The position numbers and the translations under genes are program-made. 26,689 nucleotides of DNA from an uncultured Chloroflexota bacterium (GTDB lineage Bacteria; Chloroflexota; Anaerolineae; Caldilineales; Caldilineaceae), in the NCBI GenBank assembly GCA_903879975.1, contig CAIRNL010000382.1, positions 1 to 26,689 on the forward strand. The letters run 5' to 3'. Position 1 is the stretch's first letter. Every line of letters starts with the position of its first letter. This document shows, one piece after another, positions 17,816-26,070 of the stretch. The notes beneath the pieces are model-generated. The model made no database searches. It worked only from the letters and a program-made list of their open reading frames with translations, and had not been told where the DNA came from.

Positions 17816-18623
17816 CGCGAGCGACGATGTTCACCAGAAATGCGTCGATCGCTGTCTGTACATCATGGCGATGGCGTTCCCGGTCAACCGATTTCGACGT
17901 CACTTCGACCAGGGATGCAGCTGGCATTACCCTGGCCAATTCCTCAGCAAATTCAAATGGATGGATCGGGTCCTGACGCGTCGCCAGGATCAACGCCGAT
18001 ACAGCAAGCCCCGAACAGGTAGCCAGACTGGTGCAGGGACAGTCGAGCGGCATGCGCTCTAATCGAGCAACGCGCTCAGCAGCCTGCGCCTGCTCGAACT
18101 GGCCAAGCAGTGCAGCGGCTGCGTCTGGGGCAGCCGCCAACATCTGGGCATACGCGCCGCTGGCCATAAAACGCAAGCGGCCCTCCTCGGCGCCAAAGGT
18201 GCGCAGCAGCCAGGCAATAGCCGGATAGACAAGCAGATTCGGCGGCAGCGGCTGGTCGAGCCATGCCGGCCGCGAGAGAATGATCCCCCGGAGCCGTTGC
18301 GGACAGCGCATAGCCAGGGCAAGCGCTACCCCCGCGCCCATGGAAATGCCCCCGACCACTGCCGTGGTCAGGCTGAGATGGTCCAGCAGTGCAATGAGAT
18401 CGTCGGCCAACGTGCTGAACTGCAACAGAGTGGTGTCACCCAGTGGCTGGGTGGCGCCGTGGGCTCGGGCATCCAGCGCTATTAGACGGATGCCCGGCGG
18501 CGGTGTGTAGAGCTCCACAATCTGGTTCGTGTCACCGCCAAGCCCATGCTGAAAGACGAACGGCGCACCTGTCCCGCGTTCCTGAAAATGAAAGCGAATC
18601 CCATCGCGTTCAAAGTAAGGCAT
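17799..18623 (-). CDS. Alpha/beta hydrolase
   Basis: A 274-aa alpha/beta hydrolase. Oxyanion region FVFQHGLGGD (about residues 22-31), nucleophile elbow GISMGAG (Ser about 94), acid in ATRQDPIHP (Asp about 217) and the catalytic His in ERHRHDV near residue 254: the triad looks complete. No signal peptide. ATG 18623 lies 8 bp after the stop of the TIM barrel gene without a clear ribosome site, so coupled translation is likely. The stop codon and last residues come from palindromic element copy C, so the original C-terminus may have been changed. Substrate unknown; by context an ester or lactone from sugar catabolism. Confidence 0.82.
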   Translation of the reverse strand: MPYFERDGIRFHFQERGTGAPFVFQHGLGGDTNQIVELYTPPPGIRLIALDARAHGATQPLGDTTLLQFSTLADDLIALLDHLSLTTAVVGGISMGAGVALALAMRCPQRLRGIILSRPAWLDQPLPPNLLVYPAIAWLLRTFGAEEGRLRFMASGAYAQMLAAAPDAAAALLGQFEQAQAAERVARLERMPLDCPCTSLATCSGLAVSALILATRQDPIHPFEFAEELARVMPAASLVEVTSKSVDRERHRHDVQTAIDAFLVNIVAREREGR

Positions 18624-18631
18624 CGGCTGAC

Positions 18632-19471
18632 CTATGCGCCGGTGACGGCCAGTTTTTTGCGGACAAAAGCGATGCTTGCCGGCACCTGGCTTTCATCAAG
18701 ACCGTGCATGATCAGCGCGCCGTTGTAGCCCGACCGCGCCAGCAGGCCCAGATAGCAATCGAAGTCCAACTCGCCTTGCCCGGGCGCGGTACTGCCGGAT
18801 ACACCGTTGCGGCTGAGGTCCTTGGCGTGGGCAAGGACGATGTAGCCGCCGAGCAGGTTGAACGCCTCGTCGAGAATAGCGGTCATAGACGGCAGTTTGA
18901 TGGGGGGAATCAGGTTGGCTGCATCGATCACCACGCGCAGCCGCGGTGTCTCGAAGACAGCCAGCAAGCGGCGCGCTTCTTCAGCTGTGTTGACCACATT
19001 GTTCAGCTCCGGTTCGATGGCCAACGTCAGATCATACTGCTCGGCATAGAGCAGGGCGCGCTCCAGGGTGGCAACCAGATCCCTCCTCGCAGCGGGCGAT
19101 TGGTTGTCGGGATGCGCGCTCCACATGTTGTCAGGGGCACGCGTGCCCGTACAAAGCGTGATCACCTTGGCACCCAAGTCATTGCAAATAGACGCCAACA
19201 CGCCCAGCCGGCGCAGCCCCGCTGCGCGCATGCGGCGATCCGGGTGGATCATGTTGAAGGTGCCGGAGATGGCCGCCATCGTCATGCGGCGTTCCTCAAA
19301 TGCGGTGCGGATGCTCGTCACGATCCCGGGATCGATGGCATCGGGCAGCGTGGGCAATCCCACACTGGAGAGGTTGAACTGCACGGTAGATAACCCGTGC
19401 GCTGCCACGGCATCGAGCGTTGCATCCACGCTCGGACGGATGTACGTCTTCGCAAAAATCCCAATTTCCAC
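18632..19471 (-). CDS. Sugar phosphate isomerase/epimerase-like TIM barrel protein
   Basis: A 279-aa protein of the xylose-isomerase-like (AP endonuclease 2) family. Visible signs: VEIGIFAKTY start strand, AISGTFNMIHPD, KVITLCTGT, LAIEPELNN (metal Glu), RVVIDAANLI, YIVLAHAKD (metal His/Asp) and GQGELDFDCYL. GTG 19471 is chosen because AAGGAG lies seven bases before and the barrel begins there; a longer frame from 19603 runs into the neighbour. It follows the Gfo/Idh/MocA gene by 37 bp. Members isomerise or epimerise keto-sugars, inosose and similar compounds with a divalent metal. Confidence 0.85.
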   Translation of the reverse strand: MEIGIFAKTYIRPSVDATLDAVAAHGLSTVQFNLSSVGLPTLPDAIDPGIVTSIRTAFEERRMTMAAISGTFNMIHPDRRMRAAGLRRLGVLASICNDLGAKVITLCTGTRAPDNMWSAHPDNQSPAARRDLVATLERALLYAEQYDLTLAIEPELNNVVNTAEEARRLLAVFETPRLRVVIDAANLIPPIKLPSMTAILDEAFNLLGGYIVLAHAKDLSRNGVSGSTAPGQGELDFDCYLGLLARSGYNGALIMHGLDESQVPASIAFVRKKLAVTGA

Positions 19472-19508
19472 GCTGCGGCTCCTTGCTATGTTCTGCGATG
19501 ATGATGAT

Positions 19509-20585
19509 CTATACGCCGCCGCTGACCTCTGCCAGCTGCACCCAATGTCCGTTCTCTGCCGACTTTGCAATCGCGACCATTGCCCGCATCGCCGCAACGC
19601 CATCGTCGATAGTGGCTCCTAATTGCACCTTCCCGTGCAAGATCGTGTCAGCAAAACCCTCTATCTGCAATTTGTACGTGTATGCGTCCTCTCCCAGCAT
19701 ACGGTGATACTGACGATCGGCCGCCGAGAAACATTCCACATGACTAGCCTTGTGGTACCAGGGCAGATAGCCGCGCGCAATCACACTGCCCCGCTCGCCG
19801 AAAACCTGAAAACCGTCCTCGAAGTCACCCTGCACCGGGATAATCAGGTCAAGATGGCCCAGCGTGCCGTCAGCGAAATCGACCGCAACAAACCAACCGT
19901 AGGCGCTGAAGCGGTTGCTGAAGCGCGCCTGCACTTGCACGATTTCGCCGCCGAGATAGCGCGCCGTATCAACCAGGTGGCTGCCGTGAGTGAGCATGAA
20001 GTAACGCTGCTTGTCGCCCTTAGGATTGCCTGCCGGACGTTGCACAGCCGCGCTGGCAAGCGGAACGGGCTGGAGATTGTCCGTCATGGTGTAGCGATAG
20101 AAGGAATCGTAATACCATGCCTTGAGCGCCATGACCTGTCCCATCTGCTCGCGGATGAAGGTGCGCGCAAAGGCAATGCCAGGATCGAAACGACGGTTGT
20201 TGCCCACCTGAAAAACCAGGCCGGAAGCCTGCACGGCTGCACGCAGCGCCTCGCATTCCTCGACGCTCACGCCGAGCGGCTTTTCGACCAGCACGTGCTT
20301 GCCGGCTTGAATCGCCTGCTGTGCCAGCGGTACGTGATATTGATCGGCCACGCCGATGATAATGGCATCGATCTCGGGATCGGCCAGCATGGCGTCGTAG
20401 CGCGTGTAGGTACGCGCCGGGGTGTGAATGGCTGCCATGCGATCCAGCAGGTCCTCGGCAACGTCACAGAGGGCGACCAGGTCGGCATTGCGCGCCTTGC
20501 GTGTCGCCTCTAGGTGGGCAGCCTGAGCGATTGGCCCGGCGCCCAGCACGCCAATGCGCAGACGCTTTGCATCCTTTGCGATCAT
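19509..20585 (-). CDS. Gfo/Idh/MocA family oxidoreductase
   Basis: A 358-aa NAD(P)-dependent dehydrogenase. Rossmann motif GVLGAGPIAQAAH at residues 12-24, and EKPLGVSVEEC (Lys about 102) with the conserved catalytic Lys-Pro. The C-terminal alpha/beta domain has THGSHLVDTARYLGG. ATG 20585 with AAGGATGG upstream. It oxidises a sugar or cyclitol hydroxyl; the exact substrate is not evident. First gene of an operon with the TIM barrel protein and the hydrolase, a usual combination for polyol or sugar-acid catabolism. Confidence 0.9.
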   Translation of the reverse strand: MIAKDAKRLRIGVLGAGPIAQAAHLEATRKARNADLVALCDVAEDLLDRMAAIHTPARTYTRYDAMLADPEIDAIIIGVADQYHVPLAQQAIQAGKHVLVEKPLGVSVEECEALRAAVQASGLVFQVGNNRRFDPGIAFARTFIREQMGQVMALKAWYYDSFYRYTMTDNLQPVPLASAAVQRPAGNPKGDKQRYFMLTHGSHLVDTARYLGGEIVQVQARFSNRFSAYGWFVAVDFADGTLGHLDLIIPVQGDFEDGFQVFGERGSVIARGYLPWYHKASHVECFSAADRQYHRMLGEDAYTYKLQIEGFADTILHGKVQLGATIDDGVAAMRAMVAIAKSAENGHWVQLAEVSGGV

Positions 20586-21148
20586 GGTTCAACCATCCTT
20601 GCCGGGCAAATGCTCCCACCCCAATGGCACCGGCATTGTCGCCCGAGACTGCTCCCGCCACCGGTCGCTTGAGCAATACCAGTCTGCGCACGGTTTGTAT
20701 CGCCCGTTGGGTCGCTGTCTAGAAAGCAGGTAATCACACTGCTTGCCGGTGTGTATCCACAGGAAACAATACCGCCAACAACCATAGTGTACGGCATTTT
20801 AGCCTGCTTGTGCTAGTAATCATAAAACTCAGATCAATTTCGCATAGATGACAACACAGTTCATGGCCGGCGTCGCTGGCCGGCGCGTGGGTCGGCCAGC
20901 TCGCCAATGGCACCGCACTGCCAATGACGGGAACCGTTGCGCTGCGCGGCAGCGGAGCGGTTGTCATCTTGCGCGTAGTGACCTTGCGGCCGAAAACGGA
21001 ATGGCGCACAGCACAGGCAACAGGATCAGCTGGGTACTCTGACTCAGTGCCAGGGACAATGTCAACGCTTGAGCCACACTGGTGACCGAAAGGGTGACCA
21101 CCACGAATGACGCTCCCGGGCGATATGTGCCTAGGCGCCAGGTACCGG
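20586..21148. other. 563-bp stretch without a clear gene
   Basis: Between the epimerase-like gene and the oxidoreductase. It probably contains the promoter of the oxidoreductase operon; TTGGCG - 17 bp - TACACA on the minus strand (about 20754-20782) is a weak candidate. A minus-strand open stretch at 20590-20690 reads GDNAGAIGVGAFAR, faintly like the C-terminus of a ROK-type sugar kinase, and a plus-strand frame near 20870-21080 is open but starts nowhere. Either could be remnants of a lost gene; neither is callable. Confidence 0.4.
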
Positions 21149-22234
21149 CTACCCAGTATAGCCAGCGAAGGAGACGTCCACCGGGCGCCCGCTGCCGGCC
21201 AACTGGGCGACTTGATTGCGTTTGGACGTTACCGCTGCAGCACCGTCCAGGACAGTCAGCTTGTTGCGGAAAATCTGTTGCTCGCCGGGGGCGAGATACA
21301 CGAGGCGACCCTCGCGCTGTGCACGATTCTGACCTTCAGGTAGGCAGTTGCCCGGTTCCACACCACACACATAGGTTCCGTTGCGGTAATTTTTCCACTG
21401 GGTGAGGTAGGGTTCGTGCGTGGTGTCCCATTCGATGGCAAGGCCAAACTCATCCGAGGCAAGCACAGCCACAGCGAGAGCATTCTCATCTGCCAGCACC
21501 TGGTGGAAGAAGACTTCCTCCGAATGGCGTAACGTTGCCGGCTGGTAATGTGGCCAATCGTGCAGCGCAGCGCTGGCCTGTAAATCGCGCGGAAGGGTCG
21601 TTGCCGACGCGACATGCAGTGTCGTCGCCTCATTGACCAGCGGATAGCCGAAATTGAAGTGATGCAGCAGCATGAACGGCGCAGGCGTATCGTAGCGGTT
21701 CTCGACGACGTCGATGATCTCCAGCGCCGGCTCACCCAGTACAAGTCGCAGCGTGCGCGTCAGGTGCAGCTGTTCGCCAAAGAGCGTCGCCTCAGCCAAT
21801 TCACCTGTCACCTCTACGACATAGCGTTCGCCCTGCCAAGCGCGACTGACCGCCACATTCCACGCGCGCAAGAGCGAAGCATCGCCGTGCAGATCGCGCC
21901 ATTGGCCCGTACGAGCATCCGTTTCCGGCGCTCCGGCGTGACGTAGGCCACAGGTCACCAGCAAACCACCGTTGAACTGGCGCAACCATCCCGCACCAAA
22001 ATCCGGCGCGTGCGGTGAACCCTGGCTGATCCAGGTCAAAGGCCGGCCATTGTGTGCTGCCAGCCACACATCAAGCCCACGATCGGGCAGTATGGCGAGC
22101 GTGAGACCACTGCTGTTATAGCCGTCGATGACTCGCAGCCCACTGGCCAACGTTGTCTCGCGCAGATCGGCAAACTGGCGCATGTCGACAGAGTGCCGTT
22201 CCACAGTCGCACGATCGAGATCAAATGACACCAT
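21149..22234 (-). CDS. DUF4432/aldose 1-epimerase-like protein
   Basis: A 361-aa protein with the galactose-mutarotase-like beta-sandwich pattern: LAILPDRGLDVWLAAHNG, FNGGLLVTCGLRHAG, HGDASL, LHHFNFGYPLVNEAT, VEPGNCLPEG. The His in RHAG and LHHFNFGYP and Glu in VEPGN correspond to active-site residues in this superfamily. ATG 22234 has GGAGGG five bases upstream and is preferred to 22270. It starts 38 bp after the Crp/Fnr gene on the same strand, so the two probably share a transcript. Interconverts anomers of a sugar, or binds a sugar ligand. Confidence 0.82.
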   Translation of the reverse strand: MVSFDLDRATVERHSVDMRQFADLRETTLASGLRVIDGYNSSGLTLAILPDRGLDVWLAAHNGRPLTWISQGSPHAPDFGAGWLRQFNGGLLVTCGLRHAGAPETDARTGQWRDLHGDASLLRAWNVAVSRAWQGERYVVEVTGELAEATLFGEQLHLTRTLRLVLGEPALEIIDVVENRYDTPAPFMLLHHFNFGYPLVNEATTLHVASATTLPRDLQASAALHDWPHYQPATLRHSEEVFFHQVLADENALAVAVLASDEFGLAIEWDTTHEPYLTQWKNYRNGTYVCGVEPGNCLPEGQNRAQREGRLVYLAPGEQQIFRNKLTVLDGAAAVTSKRNQVAQLAGSGRPVDVSFAGYTG

Positions 22235-22272
22235 CTGCTCCCTCCTGGGTTGCCGTTGCTCATTCGGCACGG

Positions 22273-22956
22273 CTAGATTTCCGCCTCTTTCGCCAGACGA
22301 GCGCGATCGACGACGACGATATGCTGGCGTTCCATCACGATGATCGCGTCAGCCGCCAGGGCGCGCAGCGTGCGGCCAACAACCTCGCGTACAGTGCCGA
22401 GCCGATTGGCCATCTCCTCCTGCGTCAACGGCACAGGAGCCTTGCCCTGTTCTACGGCCTCGGCCTGCTCTAACAGCAGCTTGGCCAGGCGGCCGCGTAC
22501 GTCCCGCATGGCCAGATTCTGCACGCTGGCAACCAGGAACCGCGCACGGCGAGCCAGGCTTTCGATAATCGCCCACGCCAGGTCTGGGTGACGCACAGTG
22601 ATGCTGCGCAGATCGTCACGGGCCACACGCCAGAGTCGCGCCTCGCTGAAGGCAATTGCAGTAGCAGGGTTGAAACCGCCATCGAGGGCTGCCACGTCAT
22701 TGAAGGTGTCCCCTGGATGGATAATCTGCAGGATGTGCTCTCGCCCATCCTTGGAATGGCGACAAATCTTGACAGCGCCGCTTTCGACCAGGTAGATGCC
22801 GGCCTGCGGGTCATCCTGCAGGAAAATGATTGCGCCTTGGGCATAGGCAGTCGCAACAGAATAACGCGCCAGTTCAGCGAGTGCGCTGTCGCTCACCCTG
22901 GATAAATAGTGTACAGTACGCCACAGTTCGACAAGGCTTTGTTCCCGGCTTTCCAC
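22273..22956 (-). CDS. Crp/Fnr family transcription regulator
   Basis: A 227-aa regulator. The cyclic-nucleotide-binding domain (about residues 20-130) has IFLQDDPQAGIYLVESGAVKI and HPGDTFNDVAALDGGFNPATA; the cAMP-type phosphate-binding cassette RS/T is not intact (NPATA). No N-terminal Cys cluster, so not an Fe-S FNR. The C-terminal winged helix has LTQEEMANRLGTVREVVGRTLRAL; the recognition helix has R-E-V-V-G-R, the same three contact residues as E. coli Crp (R-E-T-V-G-R), which read GTGA. GTG 22956 is the start. It may act on the sugar genes behind it and, by half-site match, on the nos promoter. Confidence 0.9.
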   Translation of the reverse strand: MESREQSLVELWRTVHYLSRVSDSALAELARYSVATAYAQGAIIFLQDDPQAGIYLVESGAVKICRHSKDGREHILQIIHPGDTFNDVAALDGGFNPATAIAFSEARLWRVARDDLRSITVRHPDLAWAIIESLARRARFLVASVQNLAMRDVRGRLAKLLLEQAEAVEQGKAPVPLTQEEMANRLGTVREVVGRTLRALAADAIIVMERQHIVVVDRARLAKEAEI

Positions 22957-22967
22957 AGCGTATATTG

Positions 22968-22997
22968 TACCGAGAGGGAACGGGCTTTGGCAATTAC
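22968..22997 (-). promoter_or_regulatory. Possible promoter of the Crp/Fnr gene
   Basis: On the minus strand TTGCCA - 18 bp - TACAAT; the predicted start site would coincide with the GTG start codon at 22956, and no Shine-Dalgarno sequence is seen, so a leaderless message is possible. Confidence 0.4.
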
Positions 22998-23108
22998 CAC
23001 AGAGAGCACCCCGTGCTCAGCTGCGCTGGTTGGGGGGATCAACCTGTGTAGAGCCGTCACTGTCCTCCAGTGTAACTGGCGAGCGGCTACAATGGCTGCC
23101 AAAACGGG

Positions 23109-23138
23109 TGGTTTGCATAAACGACAATATGCTATAAT
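23109..23138 (+). promoter_or_regulatory. Extended -10 promoter of the small membrane protein gene
   Basis: TGCTATAAT (extended -10, TATAAT at 23133-23138) with a weak TTTGC-type -35. An inverted repeat GCATA-N8-TATGC overlaps it and could be an operator. The leader would be about 85 nt. Confidence 0.55.
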
Positions 23139-23229
23139 CTTACAGAGTGAACAGTTAAAACATGTTCTAGCCAAGTACAGCAGTGCGAATCGGTAATCTG
23201 GAATTCTCACAAATCAAGGGAGGCATTCG

Positions 23230-23628
23230 ATGGGCAAAAGTCGACCGTTCGGTGTGACGTTGCTTGCGATCTTTGCGCTGATCGCAGCAGTAGTGGCGGG
23301 TTATCATACGCTACAGATGCTGCACATTTTCCCTGTGCGCCTCTTTGGCGGCGAAGTGAAGTTCTTCACGTTTGACATTTTCGGGGCGATTCTGTGGGCC
23401 ATCATGCTCTTCATCTACCTGTGGGTCTTCCGCATGCTCTGGAACCTGGACCCGCAGGGCTGGCTGTTCGTGACAGTGATCTCTGTGCTGAATCTGATCA
23501 TGGCATTCCTATCAATCTTCGGCGCAACAACATGGCAGGAGATGCTGCCATCGCTCCTCATCAATGGCGTGATTCTGCTCTACGCCTTGTTGCCGGGTAC
23601 CAAAGCTGCCTTTGACATGCCCAAGTAG
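23230..23628 (+). CDS. Small four-helix membrane protein, unknown function
   Basis: A 132-aa protein with four predicted membrane helices (about residues 7-27, 48-70, 75-100, 105-125). AGGGAGG precedes ATG 23230 with good spacing. Begins GKSRPFGVTLLAIFALIAAV, a form common in small bacterial membrane proteins of unknown role. Its TAG stop lies at the left edge of the first unit of the 114-bp duplication. No motif for a function. Confidence 0.75.
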   Translation: MGKSRPFGVTLLAIFALIAAVVAGYHTLQMLHIFPVRLFGGEVKFFTFDIFGAILWAIMLFIYLWVFRMLWNLDPQGWLFVTVISVLNLIMAFLSIFGATTWQEMLPSLLINGVILLYALLPGTKAAFDMPK

Positions 23629-23740
23629 TACACGCACGACTCCAATAGAGCAGCATCCGTAACACGCCGACACATGTAGGGCGATTTGCCAAATCGCCCT
23701 ACAAAACGCTAGCCCCCATCTTCCGTCGTCCCGCCCAACC
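23627..23740 (+). repeat. 114-bp direct repeat, unit 1
   Basis: Begins AGTACACGCAC and includes CCAATAGAGCA and a strong palindrome at 23676-23702 (GTAGGGCGATTT, 3-nt loop, AAATCGCCCTAC; 12-bp perfect arms). Unit 2 follows directly with about 80 percent identity by eye. Confidence 0.85.
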
Positions 23741-23830
23741 AGTACACGCACCACCCCAATAGAGCACCAACCGCAACATGCCGGCGCATGTAGGGCGATT
23801 TGCCAAATCGCCCTGTGAAACGTTGGCGTC
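23741..23830 (+). repeat. 114-bp direct repeat, unit 2 (partial)
   Basis: Begins AGTACACGCAC and repeats CCAATAGAGCA and the palindrome (23790-23816), where the last arm bases are changed (CCCTGT for CCCTAC). Similarity fades after about 90 bp. The palindromes could act as bidirectional terminators or be small mobile palindromes. Confidence 0.8.
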
Positions 23831-24054
23831 CATCTTCAACAGCGTTGCCTGGCATGATCATAGCCCATCCTGGTGGGTACGCCATTGTTCATGCCAAACC
23901 CCTTCGCCGTACCACGAGGGAAGCAGACAGGAGGGCGGCTCACATCGTATCCGCCTTTTGCACGTTGTCTTCGGCGCACAGGACTGTCATACTGAAATCA
24001 GGTCATCGATTCCTAGTGACGCACAGTCTGCACAACCGGTCAGGGAGGTGTATC
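23831..24054. other. Leader region of the secreted protein gene
   Basis: No gene seen. TTGTCT (23965-23970) - 17 bp - CATACT (23988-23993) is a plausible weak promoter about 60 bp before the ATG. In-frame open sequence from 23800 is not translated in any convincing way. Confidence 0.35.
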
Positions 24055-24987
24055 ATGTCAGTACGAATCGCAGCCGTCCTGTGTATCCTGATGCTTGGCA
24101 CGGCGGTATGTGCGCCCGGGGGAGCGACAGCCGATCAACGTCGCAGCATGGCGCCGCCGGCCGGTCCCCTGATTATCGATCACACCACCACCGACATCTC
24201 TCTCATCCCCGACCCGTGGCTGACCCAGGCGCATCAGGTGGCCTTTCACTACGCTCACACCTCCCACGGCGGTCAGATCATCGCCGGTTTGGAGTGGTTG
24301 GCGCAGCAGGATGCCCGCTACGCGGTGACGATACGCGAAACACTGCTGCCATCGCCTGGAACTGCCCCCGATATGCTGGCATTGTACGACGGCAACAACT
24401 ACGAGGGTGATACCTACATCACACCCGAGATGTACTGGGCCAGTGAGGATGGTCGCGCCCACACGGCCAGCGTGGCTGCCACCGGTATCTTCAGCTACAG
24501 CATGTGGTCGTGGTGCGGCCAGCAATCCGACAATTCGGTCGAGACCGTGCAGGAGTATCTGAGTGCCCTTGACACATTCGAGGCAGAGCATCCGGAGATG
24601 CGGTTTATCTTGATGACAGGGCACACGGACGGCACCTCCGGGCAGAGCTCCATCCTGGAGCGCAACAACGACTTGTTGCGCTCCCACGCCAACCAGGACA
24701 ACGATATCCTCTTTGACTTCGCCGACATAGAGCGCTATGACCCGGCAGGCAACTACTATCCAGAAGCCAACGATTCATGTGTCTGGTGCGACCAGTGGTG
24801 TACGGATCACCCCGAACAGTGCGTAGGCCTGCCTGAGGGATGCTTTGACAACCATCATGCTCACGGCCTTCTCTGCAAGCTGAAGGCACAAGCATTTTGG
24901 TGGATGCTGGCGCGGCTAGCCGGCTGGGATGGCAGATCGCCTCAGCTGACGGATACCATGTACCTGCCTACTGTTGCCAGTCCTTGA
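24055..24987 (+). CDS. Secreted Cys-rich protein, unknown function
   Basis: A 310-aa protein with a signal peptide (about residues 1-22, ending CAPGGATA). ATG 24055 has AGGGAGG upstream; an earlier in-frame start is rejected because it would bury the signal peptide. The mature part has FHYAHTSHGGQII, a GNNYEGDTYITPEMYW loop, MWSWCGQQSDNSVETVQEYL, FILMTGHTDGTSG and a cluster of five Cys (CVWCDQWCTDHPEQCVGLPEGC in separated pairs) followed by FDNHHAHG. The HTSHG, TGH and NHHAH patterns look like an active or metal site, perhaps a hydrolase, but I do not recognise the family. C-terminus YLPTVASP is typical of exported proteins in this phylum. Confidence 0.8.
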   Translation: MSVRIAAVLCILMLGTAVCAPGGATADQRRSMAPPAGPLIIDHTTTDISLIPDPWLTQAHQVAFHYAHTSHGGQIIAGLEWLAQQDARYAVTIRETLLPSPGTAPDMLALYDGNNYEGDTYITPEMYWASEDGRAHTASVAATGIFSYSMWSWCGQQSDNSVETVQEYLSALDTFEAEHPEMRFILMTGHTDGTSGQSSILERNNDLLRSHANQDNDILFDFADIERYDPAGNYYPEANDSCVWCDQWCTDHPEQCVGLPEGCFDNHHAHGLLCKLKAQAFWWMLARLAGWDGRSPQLTDTMYLPTVASP

Positions 24988-25006
24988 GTGGATAGCCCCA
25001 AAGGGG

Positions 25007-25141
25007 GTAACTATTCAGGCTAAGTACCCATATTTCAACCGTACGCAAACAAGGCGCAAGTGTCATTACTGCGCTCTATGATGCTCTGAGTGGTCGACCC
25101 TTCGTCCCTTTGCCCATGACTGCCTCAGCCTGAATAGTTAC
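25007..25141. mobile_element. MITE-like element with 15-bp perfect terminal inverted repeats
   Basis: GTAACTATTCAGGCT at 25007-25021 and its exact reverse complement at 25127-25141, 105 bp apart, with no open frame inside. Ends starting GTAA are known from the IS66 family. No 8-bp target duplication is visible (CAAAGGGG left, TAGAATGG right), so the copy may be old. Confidence 0.75.
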
Positions 25142-25161
25142 TAGAATGGAAGGAATTGGCC

Positions 25162-25167
25162 TATAAT
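25162..25167 (+). promoter_or_regulatory. -10 box before the nucleotidyltransferase pair
   Basis: TATAAT 20 bp right of the MITE-like element. A weak -35 (TTACTA, 18 bp before) would be formed by the element's right end, so the element may have donated part of the promoter. Confidence 0.4.
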
Positions 25168-25259
25168 GGCGATGGTGCCAAATCATCGACCAGCGTTAGT
25201 CAGCAGTGGGAGCGCAACTGAAGAAGCAACGAATCGCAAGCAAGCGAAAGGAGCGTGTC

Positions 25260-25505
25260 ATGAACGCCCTGTCTGCCGACACTCATTCCAAGATGGAGGC
25301 CCTGCAAATTCAGATCGTTCGGCATATGCCCGCATGGGAAAAACTCTCTATTGTAGACGACCTGAATGAGACAGTGCGCGCACTGGCGATCTGCGGGATC
25401 AGGCAGCGCCATCCCGCCGCCACAACCGCAGAAGTTCACCGCATGTTGGCAGGTCTGGTGCTGGGCGAGGAGTTGGCGCACAAGGTGTACGACCATGCAC
25501 GGTGA
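25260..25505 (+). CDS. 81-aa protein paired with the nucleotidyltransferase
   Basis: A small, mostly helical acidic protein (MEALQIQIVRHMPAWEKLSIV, LNETVRALAICGIRQRHP, LAGLVLGEELAHKVY). ATG 25260 has AAGGAG upstream. It overlaps the next gene by 11 nt. Small proteins of this form are regularly found just before AbiEii-like nucleotidyltransferase genes; function not established. By gene order it is a candidate antitoxin or partner. Confidence 0.75.
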   Translation: MNALSADTHSKMEALQIQIVRHMPAWEKLSIVDDLNETVRALAICGIRQRHPAATTAEVHRMLAGLVLGEELAHKVYDHAR

Positions 25506-26070
25506 AACCACGCGTCTTACGCTGCTCGTCGCACAAACGCTGGAGCAGCTTGGCATTCCCTACGCAATTGGCGGCTCGCTTGCCAGTTCACTGCACGGCG
25601 TCATGCGCGCCACGCTAGACGTGGACATCGTCGCAGACATGAAGCTTGAGCACGTCCAGCCGCTGGTCGCCGCACTCGCTCCGGAATTTTACGCCGACGA
25701 CGAAATGATGAGGGATGCCATCGAGCATCGCAGCAGCTTCAACCTCATCCACTACAAAACCGCCTTCAAGGTGAACATCTTCATTCGTAAACTGCGCCCC
25801 TTCGACCGCATGCAATTACAGCGGCGTGCGCGATCTGTCATTGTCAGCGACCCCGAACAAAGCGTCTATGTAACCAGCCCCGAAGACACCATTCTCGCGA
25901 AGCTCGAATGGTATCGGCTGGGCGGCGAAGCCTCAGATCGCCAATGGCGCGACATTCTAGGCGTGATGAAAACTCGATCCGGCGCGCTCGACCTGGCCTA
26001 TCTCCACCAATGGGCTGGCGAACTCCAGGTCGCCGATCTGTTCGACCAAGCCCTGGCGGAAGCCCAGTGA
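25495..26070 (+). CDS. AbiEii-like nucleotidyltransferase
   Basis: A 191-aa protein with the nucleotidyltransferase signature IGGSLASSLHGVMRATLDVDIV (in parts: GGSLASS, RATLDVD), where DVD gives the metal-binding Asp pair, then SPEDTILAKLEWYRLGG with the Lys of the AbiEii/DUF6036 group, and SDRQWRDILGVM. ATG 25495 overlaps the upstream stop; translation is probably coupled. Relatives include the toxin of type IV abortive-infection systems, but many chromosomal copies have no known role. Active-site residues are intact. Confidence 0.82.
   Translation: MHGETTRLTLLVAQTLEQLGIPYAIGGSLASSLHGVMRATLDVDIVADMKLEHVQPLVAALAPEFYADDEMMRDAIEHRSSFNLIHYKTAFKVNIFIRKLRPFDRMQLQRRARSVIVSDPEQSVYVTSPEDTILAKLEWYRLGGEASDRQWRDILGVMKTRSGALDLAYLHQWAGELQVADLFDQALAEAQ

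Noticed and set aside
18443..20513. Long plus-strand open frames (316 aa at 18443-19393 and 296 aa at 19623-20513)
   Set aside because: They lie opposite the TIM barrel and oxidoreductase genes, show no family motifs, and have compositions expected of antisense frames in GC-rich DNA.
20590..20691. Sugar kinase (ROK) gene fragment on the minus strand
   Set aside because: Only a short GDNAGAIGVGAFAR-like resemblance; too short and without other ROK motifs to call a pseudogene.
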